From Auxenochlorella pyrenoidosa (taxonomy: Eukaryota > Chlorophyta > Trebouxiophyceae > Chlorellales > Chlorellaceae): a stretch of 43,278 nt of DNA. Below the pieces are notes generated by a model, which was not told the DNA's origin, ran no database searches, and saw only the letters and a program-made list of their open reading frames with translations. How positions within the stretch are numbered: position 1 is the first letter of the stretch; each line of letters starts with the position of its first letter. Below are positions 11,609 to 23,000 of this stretch, piece by piece. The position numbers were made by a program, and so were the translations under genes. Location of the stretch: contig KQ482061.1 in the NCBI GenBank assembly GCA_001430745.1, positions 89,410-132,687 on the forward strand. Reading direction: 5' to 3'.

Positions 11609-13461
11609 ATGCATAATATTCTGCGTGCTGCGATCGCCATGTGTGCTTGGGGAGCGCCTCGTGGCGTCGCCGACCTTGTGCAGAGGGTGGCCAGCAATGA
11701 CCCAACTTTGCAGAGCTTGTGCATCATGAGGGGCCGCCGTTTCGAGGAGAACGACGCCTTGGAGCTGTGCCGGGCACTTGCAAACAACACAGTGCTGCGG
11801 GAGCTGAGCACCGGCAGCCATGCTGTGTCAGCCGCCGCTGCCGCTGCCTTTGCCGAGGCGCTCGCTGCCAACTCGGTGCTAGAGAGCCTGGACGTGGGAA
11901 ACAGCACCTTTGGCGACGAGGTGGGACGAGAGGGGGCAACAGCTGCTCAAGAGAAGCTTGGTACCAAGCTTGCCTGCCTAGGCACGTCACTGATTGTTCT
12001 CTAATTGTTCTCGTTGGGCTAGCCTCCAAGCAGACCCGCTCTGCAGTCAACAAGGCTTGTCGATGTTGTGGATGAAACACATTGCGTGCTCGCTTCCCCT
12101 GCAGGGCCTGGCTGCGCTGGCGCCCGGCATCGCTGCCAGCGCCGCCCTCCGCACCCTCAACCTCGAGCGAAGGGGCATCTCTGCCGCTGGCTGCGCCGCG
12201 CTGGCTGCTGCGCTGGCAGGCAGCGGCGGCAGCGCACTTGTCGAGCTGATCCTTGGACAGAATAGCCTTGGGGCAGACGGCCTGGCGGCGCTGCTCAGCG
12301 GCAGCGGCTTGGCGCGCCTGCAGCTGCTCGACCTCTCTGCCTGCGGGCTGGAGAGCGGGTCAGGTGTCGACCCATTGGCAGCGGCACTGCGGGATGGCCG
12401 GCTCTCTGCCCTCACCTCGCTGCGCCTAGATGGGAACGAGCTGGGCGCTGGCGGGGCAGCGGCGCTGGCTGCGGGCCTGGCCGCCAGTGCCCTTGCCTCG
12501 CTGCACCTGCAGCGCTGCGGCCTGGGCGGCGAGGCGGCGGCTGCGCTGGCGGACGCCCTGCCAGCTCAGCTGGCCACCTTGGACCTGAGCGGGAACGCCG
12601 GCGTGGGCAGTGAGGGCGCGGCAGCGCTCGCGGCGGCGCTGGCAGCGGGCAGGGCGCCACGCCTGCGCCGCCTGCTGCTCTGCGGGTGTGGCCTGGATGA
12701 CGAGGCCATCGTGGCACTGGCCGATGCGCTGGCGCAGCGAGGCACAGCAGGCGAGGCGGAGGCGGCGCACACAGCAGGCGCAGCGCCGGCGGCAGCAGCG
12801 GATGCAGGCCTGGCTCTAGACCTGAGCGGAAACACAGCAGGCGCGGCAGCGCTGGCAGCCCTGGCGGCAGCGCCCCTCGCCACCCTGTGCCTACACGACT
12901 GCAAGCTTGGGGGCAGCGGTGAGGGGGACGGCAGCGGCGAGAGCACCGTGGGTGCGGCGGCGGCGGCGGCGGCAGCTGTGGCCTGCCTTGCTGCCCCGGG
13001 GGCGTGCGGGCTGCTGCAAGAGCTGGACGTTTCCGGCAACCGGCTGCAGGCTCCGCAGCTCCTGGCGCTGCTGCAGGCGCTCAATCCCGGTGACGGCGCC
13101 GACAGTGCTGCGGGGGAGCTGCCCTGCCCGCGCCTGCGGCTGCTGGTCATGGCGGCTAATCCTGGTGCCGCGGATGAGCAGGTGGGTGCAGGACTGGAGG
13201 GCATCTCCGGCAGGGCCAGGAATGTTCAGATGGAGCGCTCCCTGGGCATGAGGGGCCATTGCTGGAATCGTCGCGTCTGGTCCTCGTCAGGAATTTGGAG
13301 CCGCCTCGGCCCCTTGGGGACCCCATCCCGCCTGTCCCTGCCCCACCCCCACCCTCATTGACCAGGTGTCCGAGGCCATCGAGCGGCTCCAGCAGGCGAG
13401 GCCAGGCCTGGATGTGGTGCGGCGAGCGGCAGACACTGGCGAGGGCGGCCTGATGCGCTAG
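11609..13461 (+). CDS. Leucine-rich-repeat protein, ribonuclease-inhibitor-like repeats
   Basis: Three phase-0 exons, 11609-11920, 12105-13181 and 13366-13461, give about 494 residues. The middle exon holds successive LRRs of the ribonuclease-inhibitor/NLRC3-like type, with segments such as LRTLNLERRGIS, LQLLDLSACGLES, LTSLRLDGNELGAGG, LATLDLSGNAGVGSEGA and LQELDVSGNRL, separated by alanine-rich helices (AAALAAG). No nucleotide-binding domain, signal peptide or membrane segment is visible. It is probably a soluble protein-interaction scaffold; a specific role cannot be assigned. The last exon ends VRRAADTGEGGLMR then TAG. ATG 11609 is the first in frame, and an internal ATG 30 nt later is also possible. 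The intron-1 sequence is short and contains an 18-bp palindrome. Confidence 0.75.
11954..11971. repeat. 18-bp perfect palindrome
   Basis: AAGCTTGGTACCAAGCTT is its own reverse complement. It lies in the first intron of the LRR gene, about 34 bp after the donor. There are no flanking repeats and its function is unknown. Confidence 0.9.
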
Positions 13462-14115
13462 GAGGCGGGCGGCTTGGGCGAGGGCATGAACAGCTGCCCA
13501 CGCCCGCACGGCGTGATGGCCCTCATTTTTGAACCTAGTGTCACACACTTGGAATCGACAAGCTGCATATGTAGCTGCCTTGCACGAAGAGACAGGGCTC
13601 AGCTGCAGGTGCCACAGCATGGTGCGTGCGGCAGAGGCGCAGCGCACGAAGCACGAGCCTGCCTTGCATCAATGTGCTGTCTTTGCTCGCCGCAATCAAT
13701 CTTTGGTCGCTTTGCAGTATATCTGCGCCCATTTCGTGCAAGCTTGAAGGCTGTTCGCTGCCCAGTAAGGCATGTTTTGCCGTGTTCGGCCTTGTCTTCG
13801 GTTCACACATTCCGGCTGGATGCATCTGAGCAGTCCTTGCTTGTGCGACATCGACCGACAGGCGCCAGCAAGTTACCAAACACGCTGTGCGCTGTTCGGC
13901 CTCACTGTCTCCTCTGCAGGGCTGTCCGTGGGCCGCTCAAGGTGGTTTTAGAGGCCTGCTTTGGGAACAGAAACAAAAGATGGTCTCAAGCACGACGGAG
14001 AAGGTCTGTTCTTGGCGGCCCGCCGCCCCCGCTGTGTCCTTCCCTCTGGGCGCGCCCACCTGATGGTGCCTGCATCCTGCAGGCAGAAGCAGCTTACAGA
14101 ACAACAGCATCTGAT
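13462..14115. other. Intergenic region, LRR 3' end to SET gene 5' end
   Basis: This should hold the 3' untranslated region of the LRR gene and the promoter of the SET-domain gene. I see no TGTAA signal and no convincing conserved exon. One alternative first exon for the next gene is possible: an ATG at 13979 gives MVSSTTEK, followed by a GTCTGT donor, and could splice in phase 0 to the acceptor just before GAGGCGGCA near 14154. Confidence 0.4.
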
Positions 14116-17100
14116 ATGCAAGCCCGCATCCTGCCTCCTGTTCTGCATTCGCAGGAGGCGGCATCTGACTCCACGACAGTAGCCGCAGATGCTGGCGTGG
14201 GCAGCGCGCAAAAGCAGCGGCCAGCACACAGCAACCTGGCAGTGCAGACGCCACCACCAGAGCCAAAAGCCGCGCCGTGGAGTGACGAGCGCGCTTCGGT
14301 GCCTACAACTGAAGCGGTAAGGATTGGTGATATTTTGCCATTCCCCGGGTGCACGGGAAAAACAGCGTGCGACGTACAGCAATGTGCCTGCGTGCCCCCA
14401 ACGGTGCTGACCAAGTGTCGTACGGTGCGGCTGCCATTGCCTAACCACCCTGCAGGAAGACGAAGTGCCAGCCAGTAGGCCCCAGAAATCTGCAGCCGCA
14501 GCAGCTGACAGTGCTGGCAGCAGCGACAAGGGCAAGGAGGCGCCGGTTGCTCGGCGTCTAACTCTGGACGACGGTCAACAAGGCAACAGCAGCAGCAGCA
14601 GCGACACTGCAAATGAGCACCGTCCAGCAACAGCGTTGTCTGTGGGAGCAGCTCCAAGCAGCAGCACGAGCAATGTAAGCTCTGCCCGCAAAGAGCGCAA
14701 GCGCATCGTGCCAACCGCGCTGCCTGCGCGCGCCAGCGACGCGGCAGCGCCAGCGGCAGCGGCCAAGCAGCCGGCGCCAGCGGCAGCCAGCACTGCAGAT
14801 GACGACGGCAGCGGTGAAAAGCAGCAGCATGCACGAACTGCTGCCCAGGGCACATTCCGCACCAAAAGCGCCTCGGCACCTGGGCTGCTCAGCGAGGCAG
14901 AGCGGCTGGAGCACCTGGAGACAGAGAGGGTCGCTGACGTGTTAGCTGAGCTGGAGCGACTCTGCATCACATATACCCCCTGTGCCGATTGGTTTGCCGG
15001 CATTCAGATTGGTAAGGCGGTTCGAAAAGTAACAAAAGCAGGCGGTCTGAGCGTGGCAGAGCCCAGGCAGGGGAGCACAGGATGTACGGTGCACTGCAGC
15101 TTCTGCCACATTCTGGCGGCTTTTGTGACATTGCAGAGCTTCACACGCGCTGCCTGCTCCTCCCCCTCTCACTGATGTCAGATCTGCAGAAAAAGACGCA
15201 GGAGCGCCTAAGGACCATCAAGGCCCCCATCCCGACAATCGCCGAGGCAGAGGATTTTGAGGAGAGCCTGTACCCGCCTGGCCTCGGGCGCCTCCTGCAG
15301 GGCGCTGCGCCGCCTGCCCAGCTGTCAAAGCAGCCGGTGAGCTGCTACAGCGGCAAGCCTGTGTGGAGTAATGCTTGGCCAGAGGCAACAGGTACTGCAT
15401 GAATGCGCGGCAGTTGCTGATATTGTGCACCACGGCCGGAGAAAACCTCCGTGCTTGTGTGTTTCGGTCTCCTTTGTTGGGCCACCTAATCCACAGTCCA
15501 CATCTGCAAACGTGCAACCCTTGCTCCAAGCAGCTGCTGGGCAGGCCAAGCCTGCTGGTGCGGGCCACGCGCCCACTGAAGAAGGGGGCTGCCTGCGGCT
15601 GGCTGTCCGGGCGGCTCACAGAGGCTCCTGCGGACTCTGATACGGTGCGGCTGCAGCACGTGCTGCAGCTGCCATCGCGTGCCCTGGCGGCACATCTCAG
15701 TTTGCAGCGGGCACACCATGACCTTGGCACTTCCCCACCACACTGCGAACCACATGCGCCCCACACCATGTGCCCCTGCCACCTTGCATGCGCAGGCCTT
15801 CACCCGCCACCAACTGCTCATCGCCAAAGATGTGGTCAAGGAGCTTGCTGGCGAGTACAAGTGAGCCTGGCGTCCCTTGCTGGCAGGAGTTAGCATCACT
15901 TGCAGGCTGCAGCTTTTATGACAAGGCTGCTCTGGCCAGACGCGCTGGCTTGGCTGCTGCCACTGTACCGGGCCCCACATCCTCAACCCTGCTGCAGAGG
16001 CCCGGAGCTCATGCTGGACACGACCGAGCGCTCAAACGAGTTCCGCTTCGTGGCAGACACAGGTGGGCATTATCTCCTCACCCTGTGGCGCATTGTCATT
16101 GCTTGCTTGTGTTTACTGGCTGTGTAATGGCAACGCAACTTGGGTCACGGACCCCTCCATCGGGCAGCTGCACACTGCCGCTTGCATGCCCCGCCACAGC
16201 CCACAGCTGCTATGCCCTCGGCAACCTAGGAACGTGCAGCCAGGGGCCTGGCTGCCATGTCCGCCTGCCGCCCTGCCTGTTCGTTAGCCTGGACAACGCA
16301 GCCGGGCCCTCTTGTGCTGCTTGCAGCACTGCGCCCAGGGGAGGGGAACGTGGCACACTCCATCCACCTGCTGCGGGACGACAAGCGGGGCTTGGTTGTG
16401 CCAGTCCTTGCGGTGAGCCAGAAAATCAAGGCCTGCTGATGTCAAGCTCAGCGCACAGTTGCCGCAGTGTGATCACGGGATGGGCTCTCCTCCCCCGGCT
16501 TGCCGGCCAGGGCAGCACCGGGGCAGCGGTGCATGCGAGCCCCTTCGAAGCGTGCCCTGTTGCATGCTCCTGTGGCACACAGAGCAGCCTGTCCGCCTGC
16601 CCGCAACCATCAGCTGCACCTGCCCTGTAGATCACGGCCACAAGGGACATCGGCAAGGGGGAGGAGCTGGTTTCGGGGAGCACGCGCGAGGACTGGCAGG
16701 CTGCCGAGCAGGCGTGGCAGGAAGCCCAGGAGGCACTCTCCAAGCTCCAACAGGAGAAGGACAAGCAGGCGAAGGGCAGGGCTGGCGGGCGGGGCGCTGC
16801 AGCAATGGCTGCCGACAGGGCGGAGCAAGCGGAGGCCGAAGCGACGGCGGCTGCTGAGCAGCTGCAGGCCTCAATGATGGAACAGCTACTGCCCTCGGGC
16901 TGGCGCCAGCACACCCTGGATGTCTTCTTCAAGCGGCACGCTGAGTCGGCCGCGAAGCGCCTCGCAGACGGCAAGCTGAAGGGCAGCTCAGCTGGGGAGC
17001 TCGAGAAGGCGCGCACGTCAGCCCTGACCCGCTACTATGGCAGCAGCAGCAGTGGCGACACCGGTGGCAGCCAGGGGAGCGGCTCCAGCGCTGCTGAATG

Positions 17101-19361
17101 GCAGGCCTTGCAGGCGGCCCTGGAGGCCAGCCTCCTGAAACACCCGCCTGCAGTCGGCATAGAAGAACTGGAGGAGCAGCTGGCGCTTGAGCCAGCAGAG
17201 TGCTTCAAGAGGTTTAACGGCTTTGAGCGGCCCCTCCAGGAACGCACCAACTTCAACCTTCTCAACAAGGACACTCGAAAGGCGTTAGAGCGGCTGGATG
17301 GCAAGCCGCAGGAGCTGCCCAAGGTGAGCCAAACCGGGGCTGGGCAGAGTGGATGGGCAGGTAGCGGAACAGCCAGCCATACTGCGGCAGGAAGCACACG
17401 CGGATGAGTGATGCCTGTTGCTTTTGAATCTGCCATGTGGACTGGGAATCTTAAAACCTGCTGCGCAGCCATGCATTCAACACCATTTCCCAGGCTCTAT
17501 GCTGCCGCCTCAGGCTGCTGCCAGCTGTGCCTGAAGCTTCTGCACAGCCCATGCCCTTGCTCTTGAGCGCAGGGCTGCCGTGACAGGCTGGACTCTGGCA
17601 AGGCTTTCCCTGCGCTTCAAGTGTGCGAGGTGCTGGCACGCCTGCACCGCGTGCGGTGCGTTCGGCAGGGCTTGATTGAGCGGTGCAGCAGCAACAGACA
17701 GCATGCGCTTGAGTGCCGGGACTTTTAGAAACGACAGAGTCAGGCAGATATGACTGGGCAGCGCTCTGCAGAGCCTGCCCCCCCTCATTGGCCCAAGTGG
17801 TCCGCTGCAGCCATGCTGTGTGCTGTGCTGCTTGAGCACCTCAGACGACTGCCTGCACAGGTCCCAGACCCACGCGCTAAAATGGCCTGGTGCAACGCCC
17901 CTCGCAGCCTGCTGACGCCCCCTAACTGCCGCGCGCTCAGCCTGCATGCGCCAGCCAAGGGCAAGCAGCTGCGGCCGGGCGAGTGCGCTGCCATCTACGT
18001 TGGCACAGCCTACGAGGCAGACTGTGCTCCCAACCAAGAGTCGGTGAGGGCCGCAGCCATAGGGCCAAAGGGTGGCGCGTGCCTGCCCATCCACTTTCTG
18101 ACTTCACGTGGCCACGGGCTTTGTGCCCGGAAGTGGGCATGTTTCCCAGTAGCAAGTCGCCAAGCTGCACCCTGCATGCCGCAAGGCGACCGCGCTTATT
18201 GAATGCAGGATGCATCCCAACCGCGACGTCTGGCTGTTTTCAATGTACCCGGATCCCCAATGTGCATGACTGCGTTCCTTCCTGGCCCGCATGGCCCACC
18301 CACTACCCCTGCCCCCTGTAACCCCCTGCAGGCTTACCTATTCGACATCAGGGCAGATGAAATCGCAGAGGCAGCAGGCGGCACCTACTCTGGCCCTGGC
18401 CTGGTGGTGGATGCCTCTGAGCACTGCAACCATGCGGCGTTTGCCAACTGCGTGTTTGGCTCGGGCATGGACAGCAACCTGCTACCCAAGGTGCGCGCTG
18501 GTGCCATGCAGCGCTGCCTCACAGCCCGCAGCCGCGTCAGCTGCCTGCGCCTGCGCGTCCACTGTGGCAGCTGTCCTCCTGCCTGCGCGTGCGCTTCCGC
18601 AGCGACGTGGGTTGTTTGCGGCCGGCTGCAGACAGGAAAACATGCTCCTGCTGACCGCCGGCCTAATATGGCCTCTAGGTTGCAGACCATTTGGGATCCT
18701 GTAGAGAAGCGGCCCCACATGGCGCTGCTTTACACTGGGGAAGAGCCTTCGCTGCCTGGGGAGGAGCTGCTGCTTGACTATGGCTTCAAGTCATACTGGG
18801 CTGACGGGGTAAGGAGCGGCTGTTGGTTGGGAGCAGCCGGGGGTTTGGATTGCGGCGCGACCTGTGCTGCAGCTGTCCCACCGCATGCAGCGCAGCTACT
18901 GCAAGACGGCAGCGCGCGCAGAGCCGCTATGGGCAGGAGCTGCAGCCGTGGGTGTCAAGCAAGGGATGGATCCCATTTGCAGGCGGCCCATGCACGACAC
19001 GCACACGAGGAGTTTGCTGAGCTGGCGGGCGAGGTGCGCTGCACACGCCAGAGCACGGCAGCCTGAGCTCGCTGCACTGCTATTTAACTCTGCAGCACGG
19101 CGGGTTGTGCACAAAAAAATCATGTGCTGCTCCGTGGTGCTGGAGCATGTGAGCCTGGTCCACGGTTGGTTGGGCAGCGGCCCTTCTCTGGGCAACCACC
19201 TTAGTTGGCATGCCTGCTCCTGGCCCCCCTTCCCCCAGGTGATCCTCTCCCTGCGTGCGGCACTGAGAGTGGGCGGCGTGCCGGAGAAGGAGCTGGAGAG
19301 CTGCCTGCTTCCCGTCGACCTGGCCAGAGACCATCAACTGTACCTTCGTGTGGATGAGTAG
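14116..19361 (+). CDS. Protein with two divergent SET-like domains and a central coiled coil
   Basis: Thirteen exons: 14116-14316, 14456-15011, 15182-15336, about 15534-15644, 15796-15860, 15998-16062, 16327-16412, 16631-17323, 17861-18043, 18332-18490, 18686-18808, 18983-19033 and 19239-19361; about 856 residues. The N-terminus is low-complexity (Ser/Ala/Gln). The first SET-like region runs from LLVRATRPLKKG through RSNEFRFVADTG to ITATRDIGKGEELV; its spacing resembles plant ATXR5/6-type SET domains, but the usual YYDY after GE(E/R)L is VSGS. A 231-residue exon follows, rich in Glu/Gln/Ala coiled coil. The second SET-like region runs from CRALSLHAPAKGKQLRPGE through VDASEHCNHAAFAN to GEELLLDYG, so it keeps the terminal tyrosine but not a classical NHSC motif. 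It is likely nuclear and a histone-methyltransferase relative; activity is uncertain. The exon at 15534 has the least secure borders, and the start codon is uncertain. Confidence 0.72.
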
Positions 19362-20094
19362 CTGCTGGACCAAACTGGCGTGTCTGGAGCCTCCCGGCAC
19401 CGCCCTGGCAGTGTGCCCCAGCAGCCTGCTGACCTGGCATGCTGGAGGCTGGTGGTGGCTCCAGCTTCAACGCTTTCAGCTGTGCAACTGCCGAGTGAAT
19501 CTTGCGAAGCACCCGTTTGTGAGTAATGGACTTGTTTTGAGAGCTTCCCTGGTGTTTTTAGCACTTGCCTGAGCAGGCATTCAGGCTGCCGCCGCAGAGC
19601 CACACGGCACGCACGAGCGGCACCGCTGCGACCCCTCTGCCGCGCTCCCATGTTCTGTTCTTCCCTCATCCCTGTAAGCTTGGCACGAGCATATGTGGTG
19701 AGCTGGCATGGAAAGGTCTGCCCTGTGGTAGGAAAAGAGAGCTTGCCTACCAGGTGGCGGCAGCTTCTCCCTGCAAGCAGCGGCAGCTCCAGCCGCCGCT
19801 GCGCAGCACTTGTGGAAGGCCAAACCGGCCCGCCAACCGGCGGCAAGCTCCTCACCAACTCATGCAGACCCAAATAGTCGCTTGAAGGGGGCGGTAGCTT
19901 TGAAAGAAGCCACTCGCGTGATTCTCAGCAGCCTGCTATGCGTGCTGCGGGTCGCGGCCTGCAGATTTATGCATGGGTTTGCATCTCGGCGGTGCTCAAA
20001 CCTATCTTGCGGGCGCCGTGGGCACAGATCTCACAGGGCTACCCTTCAGGTGCCCTTGCAAGGCCGCCGCCCACCCACCCTAGACCTCACAAAC
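19362..20094. other. Intergenic region, SET gene 3' end to permease 5' end
   Basis: This holds the presumed 3' untranslated region of the SET-like gene and the promoter and leader of the permease gene. Apart from TGTAA at 19673 I recognise no gene, RNA or repeat. Confidence 0.4.
19673..19677 (+). terminator. TGTAA polyadenylation signal, SET-domain gene
   Basis: TGTAA lies about 310 bp after the TAG of the SET-like gene. Chlorophytes commonly use TGTAA as polyadenylation signal. The distance is rather long, so this is tentative. Confidence 0.35.
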
Positions 20095-23000
20095 ATGTCA
20101 AGCGACGATCTCGCAGAGAGCATGCCTGCCAGCAAGAGCGTGGAATCAATGGAAGACGGCCTGGAGGAGGGGCGCCCCAACATTCACAAGGCCATCCCCG
20201 GCTACAGGTCTGTGCTGCACGCCTGGCCCGCTCGCTCCTCCACCTCACTCAGAAACCGAGATGGTCTTGGAGCAGGCCGGACGTGTGCGACAGATGCACG
20301 CGCCAGGTGTCCAGGCACGTACCCCAGCGGCGCCGCTGCCGCTCCCTGCCCTGCAGCACCAAGGGCGGAACCTTTGGGCTGGCAGAGGACGTCGAGATTG
20401 ATGCAGATGGGGTCAAGCGCACAGGCACTATCCTCTCGACTTTCTTCCTGGTGATCACGGCCGTCATGTGAGGCGCCTTGCACGGCGCAAGCAACGCTCC
20501 CGGCAGCGTGCCACACGTCCCGCATGCAAATGTCCCGCTCTGGTGGGCCTGGCACGACTGAGCTTGTGCACAACGGCACCAGATGCGAGGCCGACACTCT
20601 GACGGTCCTCTTCCTGCCCCCGCCGACTGGCGCGCAGCGGCTCTGGCGTGCTGTCGCTGCCCGGCTCTATGGCAATGGTGAGCTCCCCAGCACCCGCTGC
20701 ACTGTCGCTTGCTCACCTCCCCTGCATGCCCGCATGCGCCGGCCTGCGCACGCTCCAGTGCCCCATACGCTGGCTTGCTTTGCGCTCTGCTGCCCAATGG
20801 ACGCTGCGCCTTGGGCCAAAGCCGCTTCACGTCCCTGCCTGCGTGCCCCTTCCTGCAGCTCGGCTGGCCTGCGGGCATCACCTGCCTGATTGTCTTTGCC
20901 TGGTGAGGCCGCACCGTCTCCCGCGGGCGCAGCAAACCCGAGGCACCAAACACGCAGGCCGCACGGCTCTGCTGCGGCAGTCCCGCCAGGCGTGGTACCG
21001 CGCATGCGCGTGCGACACCAAGAGCTTTTCCCGTGCTGGCCGCCGCCTCACCCACCCCGCAGGGCGACGCTGCTGACCTCCCAGCTGCTGGCTGACTGCC
21101 ACATCATTGACGGCAAGCGCACCCGCACGTACATCGAGCAGGTGAGCGGGCCTGGCAGGCAGGAACGCACGCCGGGATTGACCGACAGCCTCGGAAGCAC
21201 GAGCGCGACGCTTGCATGCACGCGTGCTGGTGCTACTGCCGGCCCCGAGCATGCCTCCCAACCTGCGCCCTCCCTTCCCACTGCCTGCAGGTTAACCTGG
21301 TCATGGGCAGGACACACGGCATCATTATTACCTGGGTGCAGCAGGTGGGTGCGGGACGGCACGACCGACTGGGGTAGGAGCAGGCACGCAGAATGCATAC
21401 ATCCGGACGGATGGTGGCGACGCAAGCAGGGCGGGTGCGCTGCAGATCCCCCGCCCAGCCTTGCCAATCCCTCCTGCGCTGCCTGCTGCCTTTGCTTCCC
21501 TGCAGTCAAACCTGGTGCTGACCGCCCTGGCATACTCCATCACCGCGTCTTACGCGCTCACGTGAGAGCGGGCGCATGCTGCGAGCGGCTTGGCGTGAGG
21601 CGGGATGGCAGCGCCATGGCCTTCCATATTCCATCGGTTCTAGTTCTGCCTGCGTTGTGTGCCTCCACAGGGCTAACGGGCGCAGCAGGGCAAGGGCATG
21701 ACGGCGCGCCAGTGCTTTGCAGGGTGCATGCCACCCCACCTGCCCGCCCACCCCCCCTGCAGCAACGTGGCCACCTCTGTGTGCGAGGGGCAGGGCAAGG
21801 ACGTGGAGAACGGCGAGTGCTTCAACAAGTACTGGGTGTGGGCGCTGATCCACGGGTGAGGGGGGCGGCTCTGTTCAAAACGCCGTTCCTGTTCCATTGA
21901 CGGAAGCATGGCCTTATGACAGGTCGATGTGCGCCGAGAACAGCTGCCCTTGGGCTGCGCCCTGACTGTGCCTCTCGCTGCTGCCTGGCCCGTCCTCTTC
22001 CGTGCAGCGGCATGCAAATTTTCTTCTCGTACATTCCGGGTGAGGGAAATAGCCTTGGGTTGGGACCACCTTGTGGTGAAACTCTCGTGGACTCCTCGTC
22101 GCCGCCCTCACACATGCACCTCCATGGCTCATGCTCACATGTACACCTCCTAGCCGTCAACCATGGCATGCCCTCCTTCCCTTCCGAAAACTTGTGCCTG
22201 CAGACATGGACTCCTCCCTCTGGCCCTGCATCCTGGGCGCCTGCATGTCCTTCTGCTATGCCTCCATCTCTCTGGGTCGGGCCATTGCGGAGGGTGAGTA
22301 GGGGTGCTGGGGTGTTCTGAACAGGCTACCAAGGACACAGTGCACCTGCTTTCTCAGGCAGACCCTTCTATGAATGGCCCTGCCAGTCTCTGTGGGGTCC
22401 CAAAGAGACCCCAGCTGGCGGTGCATACCCCTGCACCAACATCGCTCTGCTGGCAACGCCAACAGGTCATCATGATTGTTAGATTGCTCTTCCTGCCTGC
22501 CTGCAGGGAACACGTACGGTACTGTTGGCGGCATCACCGGCCTGTCCACCTCAGACAAGGTGTTTGGCGTGTTCAACGCAATGGGAGGTGCGCCGCAGGG
22601 CGCAGCTCCGGCCCATTCGGGTGCCGCATGGCGACGGCCTCCTGACAGCTACTCACAGCCAGCATCTTCCTGGCAGCGAGGAGAGGGCAGCACTTGTGTT
22701 GTCCCGCCAAGAAATAGCTGCCGGCAATCTCAGGGCAGGGCGACATGCTGGGCGCTAACTTGCCTCTCGGACCGCCCCCGCCTCCCCCCCACCTGCAGCA
22801 ATCCTGTTTGCCTACTCCTTCTCCATGATCCTGCCCGAGATCCAGGTGCGACAGCAGGGCTGCTGCTGGGGGCTCTGCCAGCCTGAAACCGGCCCTCTGC
22901 TCGAGGGCTGGGGCAGCACCGCCGGGGCGCCGCCCGGCGCCTGCAACTCCCACAAGGCGCGAGTCGGCAGCGCCCGCAAGCCCTGCTGTGCCGGCGTGGG

